The notes under the pieces: generated by a model | Seen by the model: the letters and a program-made list of their open reading frames with translations, nothing else | Database searches by the model: none | Told to the model about the DNA's origin: nothing | Assembly: GCA_018267925.1 (NCBI GenBank) | Contig: JAFDXO010000196.1 | Span: 1 to 64,000, forward strand | Length of the DNA: 64,000 bases | Source: Bacteroidota bacterium | GTDB taxonomy: Bacteria; Bacteroidota; Bacteroidia; Chitinophagales; Chitinophagaceae | Direction of reading: 5' to 3' | Program-made: the position numbers and the translations under genes | In this document: piece by piece, positions 10,154-18,865 of the stretch | Numbering within the stretch: the stretch's first letter is position 1 | Layout of the letters: every line of letters starts with the position of its first letter

Positions 10154-10630
10154 CTAAATGGGTTCCACTAAAAACAAAGGTTGGTCATATTCAACCGGAG
10201 AAGCATCGTCAACCAATACTTTTACGATTCGACCACTCACTTCACTTTCAATTTCATTAAAAAGCTTCATTGCTTCAATAATACAAATTACTTGCCCCTG
10301 CTTAACTTCATCACCTACATTTACGAAAGGTGGTTTGTCAGGAGAAGCACTACGATAAAAAGTGCCAATCATAGGAGATTTGATCGCATTATTATTGCCG
10401 GTCGGAGCTGCTGCTGGTGGCGCAACTGAAGGAGCTGCAATTTGCGGTGGTGCTTGCGGAGCCTGCATTTGAGGCATAGGCATAGGAGCCGCCTGCATAG
10501 CTACAAACTGTGTTTCGGTTGTTTGTGCTTGCTTAATGGTAATCTTAAATTCGCCTTCTTCTACGGTTAATTCGCTGATGTTGGACTTATTAATTGCCTT
10601 GATCAGTTCTTGAATTTGTTTAAACTCCAT
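10154..10630 (-). CDS. accB: Biotin carboxyl carrier protein of acetyl-CoA carboxylase
   Basis: BCCP (158 residues) carries the biotin between AccC and the carboxyltransferase. It has an N-terminal helix ([15 protein letters not shown]), a flexible linker very rich in Ala, Pro, Met and Gln in the middle third ([14 protein letters not shown]), and a C-terminal biotinyl domain with the modified Lys in the EAMKLFNEI motif. The start is placed at ATG 10630; the frame extends to a TTG three codons upstream. It lies directly upstream of accC and downstream of efp on the same strand. Confidence 0.97.
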   Translation of the reverse strand: MEFKQIQELIKAINKSNISELTVEEGEFKITIKQAQTTETQFVAMQAAPMPMPQMQAPQAPPQIAAPSVAPPAAAPTGNNNAIKSPMIGTFYRSASPDKPPFVNVGDEVKQGQVICIIEAMKLFNEIESEVSGRIVKVLVDDASPVEYDQPLFLVEPI

Positions 10631-10711
10631 GTTGTTCAATTTGTTGGTTAAGCTAAACTGTTTTTACAATTTCCTTTGAACAAACTGTTTTTGAATAACA
10701 ACTGTTTAAGG

Positions 10712-10719
10712 CAAAAGTA
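10712..10719 (-). promoter_or_regulatory. -7 box upstream of accB
   Basis: Minus strand TACTTTTG, an exact TAnnTTTG match about 80 bases before the accB start. It lies in the spacer after the efp stop, so accBC probably has its own promoter. Confidence 0.45.
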
Positions 10720-10734
10720 ATACAGATACTCATT

Positions 10735-11301
10735 TTATTCTTTTACGCGCTCAACATAAGCACCGGTTTTTGTATCAACTTTGATTAATTCGTCTGTTTC
10801 TACAAACAAGGGAACCATAACTGTTGCACCGGTTTCCATAGTGGCTGCTTTTAATGTACGTGTTGCGGTATCACCTTTTAATCCGGGTTCCGAATAGGTT
10901 ACGCGCAATACTACATTGGGTGGTAGTTCAACACTCATCGGCAGTTCGGTTTCTGTATTGACAAGAATAAAACAATCTTGTCCATCTTTATACAAATCTG
11001 CTCTATCAATCTTACTTTCTTCAAGAGAAATTTGTTCAAAAGTAGAAGTGTCCATAAAATTAAAACCGCTTTCATCGCGATACAAGAACTGATATAGACG
11101 ACGCTCTACCCGAACGGGGAAAATATTATCTCCTGAGTTCCATGTTTTTTCAATAGAACGTGAGCTATCCACTCCTTTCAACTTTGCCCAAACTTTTGCT
11201 GCAGCTCGTGCGGTTTTGTTTTGCCCAAATTCTACAACGGTATAAAGCCCATCGTCCAACTTGATGATCATTCCATTTCTAATGTCTGCTGTTGTAGCCA
11301 T
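10735..11301 (-). CDS. efp: Translation elongation factor P, Arg-tip variant
   Basis: EF-P (188 residues) relieves ribosome stalling at proline stretches. The three domains are intact, with C-terminal signatures PGLKGDTATRTLKAATMETG and VPLFVETDELIKVDTKTG. The start is ATG 11301 (MATTADIRNGM); the longer frame is not supported. The domain I tip loop reads EFGQNKTARAAAKVWAKLKG. By alignment with the E. coli loop (PGKGQAF) the modifiable Lys34 position is Arg32 here, as in the rhamnosylated EF-Ps of Pseudomonas and Neisseria (SGRNAAVVKMKLKN). The alignment is mine by eye. A -7 box, TACTTTTG on the minus strand, lies at 11324-11331. Confidence 0.95.
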   Translation of the reverse strand: MATTADIRNGMIIKLDDGLYTVVEFGQNKTARAAAKVWAKLKGVDSSRSIEKTWNSGDNIFPVRVERRLYQFLYRDESGFNFMDTSTFEQISLEESKIDRADLYKDGQDCFILVNTETELPMSVELPPNVVLRVTYSEPGLKGDTATRTLKAATMETGATVMVPLFVETDELIKVDTKTGAYVERVKE

Positions 11302-11323
11302 AATTTTTTTTTGTACGGGAAGG

Positions 11324-11331
11324 CAAAAGTA
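11324..11331 (-). promoter_or_regulatory. -7 box of efp
   Basis: Minus strand TACTTTTG, about 22 bases before the efp ATG. The location supports the shorter efp start, since the longer frame would begin upstream of the promoter. Confidence 0.5.
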
Positions 11332-11376
11332 AAACCTTAGCCTTAAAAACCAAACAAAGGTACTTTTCAAGTTTTT

Positions 11377-12621
11377 CTACAAAAACACTCCATTTATTAA
11401 CATCCTTTCTACCGGATTATTACCAAAGTTATAAGGAATATATTGATAAGATGGGATTTTTCCGGCGACAATTAAGTTTGCTTTTTTTCCAACAGCAATG
11501 GATCCGACTTCATGGCTCATTTCCAAGGCTGCTGCTCCATTAATGGTTACGGCATTAATGGCTTCTTCGGGTGTCATTTTTAATTGTGTGCAGGCAATGG
11601 TCAAAAGCAAAGGTACATTTCCCGAAGGGCAAGACCCCGGATTATAGTCTGTTGCCAAACAAACGGGAAGCCCCGCATCTATCATTTTTCGAGCCGGTTG
11701 ATAGTTAATTCCTAAAAAGAATGCGGCTGCGGGCAACAAAGTAGGAATGGTATTGCTATTTTTTAAAGCTGCAATTTCTTCTTCGCCTACACACTCCAAA
11801 TGATCTACACTGATGGCGTTATGCTTCACACCAACTTGAACTCCGCCGGAATAATGTAGCTGATTGGCATGAATTTTTGGTTTTAATCCGGCTTTCCAAC
11901 CGGCATCTAACAATCGAGCAGTTTCATCTACCGAGAAAAAACCTTTTTCACAAAATACATCTATATAATCCGCCAACCCGTCATCTACGATTTGAGGAAT
12001 CATTTGGTTAATAATGAGGTTTAAATACCCTTCATGATTTTCTTTAAATTCTAAGGGATAAGCATGAGCAGCTAAAAAACTTGCTTTTATGGGAATTAGG
12101 TGTGTTTCTTTCAATCGCCTAATCACACGAAGCATTTTTAATTCAGCTTCTAAGGTCAAACCATAGCCACTTTTAATTTCAATAGTACCTGTTCCTTTTG
12201 CTACCACTTGATGTAGTCGCTCCAAACTTTTGTCGAATAATTCTGACTCTGAAATCTCGTTCAATTTTTTAGCTGAATTGAGAATACCGCCGCCACGGCG
12301 AGCTATTTCTTCATAACTCATCCCTTTGACTCTATCTACAAATTCAGCCTCGCGCGAAGAAGCAAATACCAAATGAGTATGAGAATCTACCCATGCCGGA
12401 AGAATGACCCTTCCCTCGGCATCATACACATTTTCTGCAGAAAAAAAGTCCATTTTTTCCATTTTGCCAAAGCTGTGAATCTTATGATCCTCCATATAGA
12501 GCCACGCATTTTCAATGGTATGCAAAGAAGCCATTTCAGTGCCGCAAAAACGAGAGCGCTCCTGCCCTTGCTTTTCTAAGCCGCAGAGTAGCCCAATATT
12601 TGTTATGAGTAGGTGGTGCAT
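11377..12621 (-). CDS. hutI: Imidazolonepropionase
   Basis: Imidazolonepropionase hydrolyses 4-imidazolone-5-propionate to formiminoglutamate in histidine breakdown. The 414 residues have the amidohydrolase metal motif DSHTHLVFASSR near the N-terminal third, then RRGGGILNSAKK, KSGYGLTLEAELKMLRV, HANQLHYSGG and the C-terminal ATDYNPGSCPSGN, all typical of HutI. Other hut genes are absent from the window, so the pathway is split or partial. It is divergent from the UbiA-like gene, with -7 boxes for both in the 78-base spacer. Confidence 0.96.
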   Translation of the reverse strand: MHHLLITNIGLLCGLEKQGQERSRFCGTEMASLHTIENAWLYMEDHKIHSFGKMEKMDFFSAENVYDAEGRVILPAWVDSHTHLVFASSREAEFVDRVKGMSYEEIARRGGGILNSAKKLNEISESELFDKSLERLHQVVAKGTGTIEIKSGYGLTLEAELKMLRVIRRLKETHLIPIKASFLAAHAYPLEFKENHEGYLNLIINQMIPQIVDDGLADYIDVFCEKGFFSVDETARLLDAGWKAGLKPKIHANQLHYSGGVQVGVKHNAISVDHLECVGEEEIAALKNSNTIPTLLPAAAFFLGINYQPARKMIDAGLPVCLATDYNPGSCPSGNVPLLLTIACTQLKMTPEEAINAVTINGAAALEMSHEVGSIAVGKKANLIVAGKIPSYQYIPYNFGNNPVERMLINGVFL

Positions 12622-12642
12622 ATTTTTAGGTTGATTCTAAAA

Positions 12643-12650
12643 CAAATGTA
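12643..12650 (-). promoter_or_regulatory. -7 box of hutI
   Basis: Minus strand TACATTTG, an exact TAnnTTTG match 21 bases before the hutI ATG. Confidence 0.5.
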
Positions 12651-12684
12651 GCTCGAAGCTTTCAAATAGCTAAAGCCAATCGGT

Positions 12685-12692
12685 TAACTTTG
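12685..12692 (+). promoter_or_regulatory. -7 box of the UbiA-like gene
   Basis: TAACTTTG ends seven bases before ATG 12700, a near-leaderless arrangement. It is divergent from the hutI promoter. Confidence 0.5.
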
Positions 12693-12699
12693 ATGGTTC

Positions 12700-13602
12700 A
12701 TGCGCCACTTTATCCGTTTTATATTTTTTGGCAATATTTTTTATGGTATTTGTGCCATTGCATTGTCCATCGAAGCTAATATACAACAAAGCCTTCCTCT
12801 AAATGGATTTTTATTTTACCTTTTATCCTTCATCATTACGGTTGTTTACTACGATGTAGCCTATATCACTGAAAAGCCCGGCATTTCACACAACCCACGT
12901 ACCATTTGGTATGCAGCTAACCTGAAAAACATTAAACGACTTCATTTGTTTTTGATGATCCTATTTTCTGTGGGTGGGATTTATTTATTAAAGGAATATT
13001 GGTGGGATTTGTGGGTATTACCTTGGGATGTCTGGTTGCTAATTTTCACATTCCCTCTGGCAGCCATTTTATACTATGGTGTAAATCACAAGTCTGTAAA
13101 GCATTTCAGCCTGCGCGATGTAGGTTGGCTAAAGCCCTTCATCATTGGTTTCTCTTGGTCTGGTTTAGTAACGGTCTATCCAATCATTTACTATTGTATT
13201 ACTCGACAAATTCCTTTTCATATTTCCTTATTAGGTTTTCTGCTTTTTGTAAAAAACTTTATGTTCATCAGTATGCTTTGCATTCTTTTCGACATAAAAG
13301 ATTATGCTACGGACTATAATCAACGGTTGAAAACCTTAGTGGTCAAATTGGGTTTGCGAAAAATCATTTTCATTATTATCATTCCCCTTACCGTAATTGG
13401 GTTGGGTTCGTTTCTTGCTTATGGTTTGACACATGGTTTTAGTATGTTTAAAATCCTGATGAACACCTTACCTTTTTTGCTTTTGATTTCCGTAGCTTAT
13501 TCTATGAAGCGGCGACGAAACATTTTTTATTATCTCGTCATTATTGATGGTCTTATGTTAGTCAAAGCATTTTGTGGAATAATTGGATCATTATGTTTTT
13601 GA
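12700..13602 (+). CDS. UbiA-like prenyltransferase family membrane protein
   Basis: A 300-residue protein with about eight or nine hydrophobic helices. The second half carries LFDIKDYATDYNQRLKTLVV, which resembles the second Asp-rich motif (NDxRDxxxDxxxGxxTL) of UbiA-type aromatic prenyltransferases. The first motif is poorly preserved: only YYDVAYITEKPG and NPRTIWYAAN lie where NDxxDxxxD would be. It may therefore be a divergent or non-catalytic family member. The neighbours (hutI, ABC permease) give no hint of a substrate. Confidence 0.65.
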   Translation: MRHFIRFIFFGNIFYGICAIALSIEANIQQSLPLNGFLFYLLSFIITVVYYDVAYITEKPGISHNPRTIWYAANLKNIKRLHLFLMILFSVGGIYLLKEYWWDLWVLPWDVWLLIFTFPLAAILYYGVNHKSVKHFSLRDVGWLKPFIIGFSWSGLVTVYPIIYYCITRQIPFHISLLGFLLFVKNFMFISMLCILFDIKDYATDYNQRLKTLVVKLGLRKIIFIIIIPLTVIGLGSFLAYGLTHGFSMFKILMNTLPFLLLISVAYSMKRRRNIFYYLVIIDGLMLVKAFCGIIGSLCF

Positions 13603-13679
13603 AACTTTAACCGGCATCTTTTATTCTTTGCTTTCTTTGTACCGAAAAAAAAATGATTCCATAACGCCTCATTGAAAAA

Positions 13680-14978
13680 ATGAAAAAAATTTTTGCAACC
13701 CTCATCAAAGAATGGCTGCTGCTAAAACGTGATGCAGCGGGTGTTATGCTACTACTGCTCATGCCAGCCGTGCTAATTGTGGTTATGGCATTGATTCAAG
13801 ATGCACCTTTTCGTGACTATCAGGAATTGCGATTTAATCTTTTATTAGTTGACGAAGATGGTGGCAGTTTGGCAAAAGAAATTATCAATGGGCTTAAAAA
13901 AAGTAAAAACTTTTCTGTTGTTGAATCCCTTGATGGAAAGCCTTTGAAAGTGGATCAATTAAAAGATTTATTGCAAAAAGGAACTTTTAAGGTCGGTATT
14001 GTTATTCCACATGGTGCAACAGCGGAAGTTGCCAACAGTGCCAATTTAGTTGCCAACAACATGGCTAAAAAATTAGGCTTGGGCAGCACAATGCCTACCC
14101 GAGAAAGTCGGGACAGCAGCTATGTTCGGCTATTTTTTGATCCGGCAACAAAGCCCACATTTCGTTCTTCCATTTCATTTGCGTTAGATCGTTTTGTTAC
14201 GTTATCATGCACCAATATTTTGATTCAACGTATTTCTCGTCTTAGCAAAACAGTGTCTGACAGTACATCTTCGGATGCAGATTTCAAAAAAGTATTTGCA
14301 GGGGTGGGTATCAAAGAGGAAGTGCTAAATGAAAACAAGAAAGATAAATCACACATCAATTCGGTTCAACACAATGTTCCGGCTTGGGCAATTTTTGGAA
14401 TGTTTTTCATCGTTATTCCCATTGCGGGCAATATGATTCGTGAACGGGAAGACGGAAGTGCTATTCGCATTGAATTAATACCATACACGGCAAGATTAGT
14501 TTCATTGGGGCGAATTATTTTTTATACACTGATTTGCACCCTTCAATTTTGGATAATGATGGCACTGGGTTTGTGGTTGATGCCGGTATTAGGTTTGCCC
14601 TCCCTCTATCTTGGAATCCATGGTTGGCTATTGCTTCCTATTTCTTTGTGCATTGCCTTTGCTGCTACTTCTTATGGATATTTTACCGGTGCCTTTTTTA
14701 AAACTTCGAATCAGGGAATGCCTTTCGGTGCTATATCAATTGTAATTTTATCAGCCTTAGGCGGTTTGTGGGTACCCATAGATTTGCTGCCTGCTGCCAT
14801 GAAAAAAGTAGCTTTGATTTCTCCGCTCCATTGGAGTTTGGAATCTGTACACAACATCATTCTTAGAGATGGATCATTCGCTGATGTTTGGCAAGCTATG
14901 ATTTATTTATTGGTGTTTGGTTCAACTTTATGGTTAATCAGCATCTATAAAAACATTTCGAGAGCTAAAGGTATTTAG
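13680..14978 (+). CDS. ABC-2 type transporter permease
   Basis: A 432-residue membrane subunit. It has one N-terminal helix (AAGVMLLLLMPAVLIVVMALI), a large extracytoplasmic domain at about residues 45-235, and five or six C-terminal helices starting with VPAWAIFGMFFIVIPIAGNMI. The REREDGSAIRIELIPYTA loop and the WVPIDLLPAAMKKVALISPLHWSLE segment are typical of ABC-2/YhgE-type permeases. No ATP-binding subunit is next to it, so the ATPase must be elsewhere. The substrate is unknown. Confidence 0.85.
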   Translation: MKKIFATLIKEWLLLKRDAAGVMLLLLMPAVLIVVMALIQDAPFRDYQELRFNLLLVDEDGGSLAKEIINGLKKSKNFSVVESLDGKPLKVDQLKDLLQKGTFKVGIVIPHGATAEVANSANLVANNMAKKLGLGSTMPTRESRDSSYVRLFFDPATKPTFRSSISFALDRFVTLSCTNILIQRISRLSKTVSDSTSSDADFKKVFAGVGIKEEVLNENKKDKSHINSVQHNVPAWAIFGMFFIVIPIAGNMIREREDGSAIRIELIPYTARLVSLGRIIFYTLICTLQFWIMMALGLWLMPVLGLPSLYLGIHGWLLLPISLCIAFAATSYGYFTGAFFKTSNQGMPFGAISIVILSALGGLWVPIDLLPAAMKKVALISPLHWSLESVHNIILRDGSFADVWQAMIYLLVFGSTLWLISIYKNISRAKGI

Positions 14979-15038
14979 CTCTCGATCATGTCCATTCTAT
15001 TGGAGTGAAAGAAATAGGATCTCTGATTTGGAGTTTCT

Positions 15039-15815
15039 TTAGTGAGAGAAACGATAATCTGTTGTTTTCACAACGGTATTTTCATTTGGATTAACTTTGG
15101 TAACTTCCATCTTCATTTCCAAATCGTCATTTTTATAAAATTCACTTTCCATCATCATTCCACCGACTCCGCGGGTATAACCCAAAAAGCCGGTCATGGC
15201 TCCTCTACCAGCTGTTTTTGACATATCGAAGATTAATTTGGTAGTCACCCACATTTCACTACGAGTATTGTCATCTTTATTGACACACACATATTGCTCG
15301 CAGTTATAGCCTAATATAATCTTCGTTTTACCTGTTTTCTTACAATCGTTATTGGTTTCTTGCTTGTCTGCTTTTCCTTGATTTCTGTGAGCTATTGCAT
15401 CACCACTCATAAAGGCATTTAAGTTCATTGCCATGCCTGTCATATCAGTTTCATTCAGCATAATCATAGAGTTTGCTACATAGTCATAGATAATGAGCAT
15501 ATCCTCCTTCTTTTTCTTTGAACCATTTTCTGCCCGCATTCCAAATTTGTTTGCAGCATTATTCACATAATAGGTAATGTCGCTCTCATCGCGCACTTCG
15601 CCTCTTTTGTAAGAAGTGTTGTGCATCTTAACCATTAATGGAAATTTATATTCCGGATCTACCTTTCCGCTCATGGCATTCTTTACCCAATCCTCGCCCT
15701 TCTTTTCATGATCTCTACCATATTTATCATACATCGCATCGCGCACATAGCCACTTTGCGCATAACCGGAAAAACTAATTTGGACTAAAATCAATAGAAA
15801 AAGTAGCTGCTTCAT
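15039..15815 (-). CDS. DUF4412-like secreted protein
   Basis: A 258-residue exported protein with signal peptide KQLLFLLILVQISFSGYAQS. The body contains the DUF4412-type pattern: MLIIYDYVANSMIMLNET, then TKIILGYNCEQYVCVNKDDN and SEMWVTTKL. The fold is expected to be mostly beta. The role is unknown; such proteins are common in Bacteroidota and may be periplasmic. A Met-rich stretch (VGGMMMESEFY) lies near the C-terminus. The start at 15815 is favoured by the signal peptide. Confidence 0.78.
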   Translation of the reverse strand: MKQLLFLLILVQISFSGYAQSGYVRDAMYDKYGRDHEKKGEDWVKNAMSGKVDPEYKFPLMVKMHNTSYKRGEVRDESDITYYVNNAANKFGMRAENGSKKKKEDMLIIYDYVANSMIMLNETDMTGMAMNLNAFMSGDAIAHRNQGKADKQETNNDCKKTGKTKIILGYNCEQYVCVNKDDNTRSEMWVTTKLIFDMSKTAGRGAMTGFLGYTRGVGGMMMESEFYKNDDLEMKMEVTKVNPNENTVVKTTDYRFSH

Positions 15816-15852
15816 TTTTCAATATTTTGGGAATAAACAATAAATGGGGATA

Positions 15853-15860
15853 CAAACTTA
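15853..15860 (-). promoter_or_regulatory. -7 box of the DUF4412 gene
   Basis: Minus strand TAAGTTTG, an exact TAnnTTTG match about 37 bases before the start codon. Confidence 0.4.
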
Positions 15861-15939
15861 TTCTATACACTTTAAATATACAACATTTAACGCCGCTTTG
15901 TCAGGATTGTAATTAATTTACCCACACTCGAACATCCTT

Positions 15940-17319
15940 ATGACTTGGAAAAAACTACGAAAATTAGTACGCTATTTTAGTCAATATATCCCATTTACGC
16001 GCTACACTTTTTGGTATGGTGTTGCAGTTTTTATTTCGTTCAAGCTGCTTTACAAACCCATTCCTAAAAACACGGATGAGCCTATAGTTTTTCAGCCCTT
16101 TTTGAAATTGATGGGAAAGTTTGTATTCATCTTCTTTATAGCGTTAATAGCTTTTTCTTTACTTTCTACTTTGATTGCCTGGCTCTATTTTTTATGGAAA
16201 ACAAAAGGAAAAAATAGTAGCCTCGAAATACAATTCAACAACAAACAAACTTCAGATAAAAAACTACATCCAATTCTGAACGCCGCGCTACCCGATGCTT
16301 TTCGACCTATCTTAGGATTTGTACAAGGGCGACTGTTTTATGATGATCATGAATTAACAGATCGTTTCCCACTCTTGTCAAAAAGGAAAAAAGGAAACGG
16401 AAAAGGGAAGGATATTTTCGGCACAAACGCTTTGCAGCTTGCAGACATTAAAGAGTATGAAGTTCGAGGAGGCTTTGTGTTTTTTGAAGACATGCTTCAT
16501 CTCATTTCTCTTCCGGTAAAACAAGCAACAAGCACCAACTTTTATCAACCCCCTTCATTAGTTGAAATTGAAAAGCGCGAAACATTTCCCAAGCGTACTG
16601 AAACAACTGATGTAAGAATCAATGAAATGCGGCGTGTTGAAGGCGACTATCTTTCCTACAAAGATTTTGAAACGGGCGATGATATTCGACGTATCCTGTG
16701 GAAAGTGTATGCCAAAAATAAAAACCTTGTGGTTCGAATACCGGAGCAATTTGAGCCTTATGCCTCTCACTTATATTTTTATGCCAGCTTTCATGCTAAT
16801 CTAAAAGCCCAATGGCTCAACAATGGTTATTTGCAAGAAATGCTTAACTATTACAAAAGCAAAGTTTGGACAATCTATACCCAACTATCAAAAAAAGAAT
16901 GGGAAATACGCTATATACCTGATCAACCTTTATCAATTCCCGAACAACATAATAAGGATGCTTTTGCTGCCCGAATTATTGCAAACAGCAATTGGCAAAC
17001 AGCAAAGAATGTAAATGACTATTTCCATCCCAAGCATGGTGCCGTATTAGTTATTTCATCCTTAACCGACCCTTTAGATTTAAAGAATTTATTAGACCGG
17101 TGCGAACCTTCAACGGTTGTATATTTCATTAAATGCACAGAAGTATTTGCTGATCTTGTATCGTTAAACTGGCTAAAACGATTGATTTTTCTTCCTCCCA
17201 AAGACCGTCTAAGCACACTAAGAGCCACTTGGATATTTTCACCCATGCGCTTACAAATTAGAAAGCGCGAAAAAGAGATTGAAACCTTACTTAAAACCAA
17301 AAACCTTTCAGAAGTATAA
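15940..17319 (+). CDS. DUF58 domain-containing membrane protein
   Basis: A 459-residue protein with two N-terminal membrane segments (about residues 22-40 and 60-90, FVFIFFIALIAFSLLSTLIA) and a cytoplasmic DUF58 domain centred on YLSYKDFETGDDIRRILWKVYAKNKNLVV. The GDDIRRILWK motif is the DUF58 signature. DUF58 proteins are normally encoded beside MoxR AAA ATPases and VWA proteins; no such partner is present here. The function is unknown, presumed chaperone-like or envelope-related. The start at ATG 15940 (MTWKKL) is the first in frame. Confidence 0.85.
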   Translation: MTWKKLRKLVRYFSQYIPFTRYTFWYGVAVFISFKLLYKPIPKNTDEPIVFQPFLKLMGKFVFIFFIALIAFSLLSTLIAWLYFLWKTKGKNSSLEIQFNNKQTSDKKLHPILNAALPDAFRPILGFVQGRLFYDDHELTDRFPLLSKRKKGNGKGKDIFGTNALQLADIKEYEVRGGFVFFEDMLHLISLPVKQATSTNFYQPPSLVEIEKRETFPKRTETTDVRINEMRRVEGDYLSYKDFETGDDIRRILWKVYAKNKNLVVRIPEQFEPYASHLYFYASFHANLKAQWLNNGYLQEMLNYYKSKVWTIYTQLSKKEWEIRYIPDQPLSIPEQHNKDAFAARIIANSNWQTAKNVNDYFHPKHGAVLVISSLTDPLDLKNLLDRCEPSTVVYFIKCTEVFADLVSLNWLKRLIFLPPKDRLSTLRATWIFSPMRLQIRKREKEIETLLKTKNLSEV

Positions 17320-17359
17320 ATCTGAAAGGCTTTATTAGTATCAGAAAACAAACCTTGTT

Positions 17360-18763
17360 TTACAAAATGGTAGCTTTCACGTCTTCTAAAATATCCAAGG
17401 TTTCGTCCTTGCTGTTTCCCTCTGCATAAATGCGCAATAGTGGCTCTGTACCTGATGCACGAAGCATCACCCAACCTCCATTATCTAAATGATACTTTAT
17501 GCCGTCAATGGTTTCTCTTTTATTAAAAGAGTATTTACCAAAAGCACTATATTGACCAGCCTGAGCTGCTTGAATAATCTGTTCTTTCTTTGCATTATCA
17601 AGCGTCAAATCATTTCTTTCATAAACAAAACTACCCACTACATCATACACTTCTTGAATCAATTGTTTTAGCGTCTTTCCACTCTTGGTCATGTATTCAT
17701 AAATCACTAGTCCATCATAAATTCCATCACGCTCAGGAATATGTCCTTTTACAGCAATGCCGCCACTTTCTTCGCCACCTACTAATACGTCTTCATGTAC
17801 CATGATTTCGCTTATGTATTTAAACCCGATAGGCGTTACTTCAATTGGTAATTTATAAGCAGCACACATCTTCTTTACACGATCCGTAACAGAAAAAGCA
17901 ACGGCTACTTTACCGGTCATGTTTTTATATTTATAGAGATAGTGAACCAATAAAAGCAAGATGTGGTGGGCATCTACAAAATGTCCGTCTTCATCATAAA
18001 GTCCGATTCTATCCGCATCACCATCGGTAGCCAAGCCAATTTTCAACTCGGGGGTTTCAGCAATAATCTTTGATAATTCGCGTAAGTTTTTATCTAAAGG
18101 CTCGGGGGCTTGTCCATGAAAACCCGGATTATGATCGCAATGCAACAATACCGCTGAGGGTAACAAACGACGAATTACATTTTGACCGGCTCCAAACATT
18201 GCATCGTAAGCCAGTTTAAAAGGTGATTTATTAAGTGCCTCAAAATCAAACTTAGATTGCAAATAGCTAACGTACATATCCTCCAAGTTTACTAATTCAA
18301 GCAAACCCTTTTCCTGCCAATAAATTAAACCCTCAGTAGGAACTTGAACATCATCCTTTATCAAGGCTTCAACCGCCGCTATGTCTTTCGGGCTGGATGG
18401 TCCACCATGAGATCCTTTCAATTTATACCCATTGTATGAGGGTGGATTGTGAGAAGCCGTAATAACAACCCCTTGTTGTGCCTTCAAGTTCAAAACAGCA
18501 TAAGAAATCATAGGTGTACTAACAAAGCCCTTTGCCAGCAACACCTTCACACCATTAGCACATAAAACTTCTGTAACTGTTTCAGCAAATAATTCTCCAC
18601 CAAAACGACAATCATGACCTACCACAACGGAAGGGTTTTGATGTGCTTGTTTAAGCCAATCTGCTAAAGCTTGAGAAACACGAGCAACGTTATAAACTGT
18701 AAAGTCTTGTGCAACAATAGCACGCCATCCATCTGTTCCAAATTTTATTTTGTCTGCTACCAT
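17360..18763 (-). CDS. Phosphoglucomutase/phosphomannomutase family protein
   Basis: An alpha-D-phosphohexomutase of 467 residues that moves phosphate between C1 and C6 (or the amine-sugar equivalent). All four domains are visible: KFGTDGWRA at the N-terminus, the active-site Ser loop GVVITASHNPPSYNGYK, the metal loop ATDGDADRIGLYD, the sugar-specificity loop GGEESGGIAVKGH, and the C-terminal phosphate loop RASGTEPLLRIYAEG. The GEESGG motif points to glucose- or mannose-phosphate, but I cannot separate these or exclude a GlmM role. It is divergent from the aldehyde dehydrogenase gene. Confidence 0.93.
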   Translation of the reverse strand: MVADKIKFGTDGWRAIVAQDFTVYNVARVSQALADWLKQAHQNPSVVVGHDCRFGGELFAETVTEVLCANGVKVLLAKGFVSTPMISYAVLNLKAQQGVVITASHNPPSYNGYKLKGSHGGPSSPKDIAAVEALIKDDVQVPTEGLIYWQEKGLLELVNLEDMYVSYLQSKFDFEALNKSPFKLAYDAMFGAGQNVIRRLLPSAVLLHCDHNPGFHGQAPEPLDKNLRELSKIIAETPELKIGLATDGDADRIGLYDEDGHFVDAHHILLLLVHYLYKYKNMTGKVAVAFSVTDRVKKMCAAYKLPIEVTPIGFKYISEIMVHEDVLVGGEESGGIAVKGHIPERDGIYDGLVIYEYMTKSGKTLKQLIQEVYDVVGSFVYERNDLTLDNAKKEQIIQAAQAGQYSAFGKYSFNKRETIDGIKYHLDNGGWVMLRASGTEPLLRIYAEGNSKDETLDILEDVKATIL

Positions 18764-18819
18764 AAGGGTTGAATATTTTCTTTTAACAATGATTTATATG
18801 GAGTGCAAAAATAGTAAAC

Positions 18820-18827
18820 CAAAGATA
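18820..18827 (-). promoter_or_regulatory. -7 box candidate of the phosphohexomutase gene
   Basis: Minus strand TATCTTTG, a perfect TAnnTTTG match. A second match, TATTTTTG, lies at 18806-18813, closer to the gene. I cannot tell which is used. Confidence 0.4.
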
Positions 18828-18841
18828 GCTTAGGTGTTATT

Positions 18842-18849
18842 TAATTTTG
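18842..18849 (+). promoter_or_regulatory. -7 box of the aldehyde dehydrogenase gene
   Basis: TAATTTTG, 16 bases before ATG 18866. It is divergent from the phosphohexomutase promoter. Confidence 0.45.
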
Positions 18850-18865
18850 TAAAAAAATCCCACCC

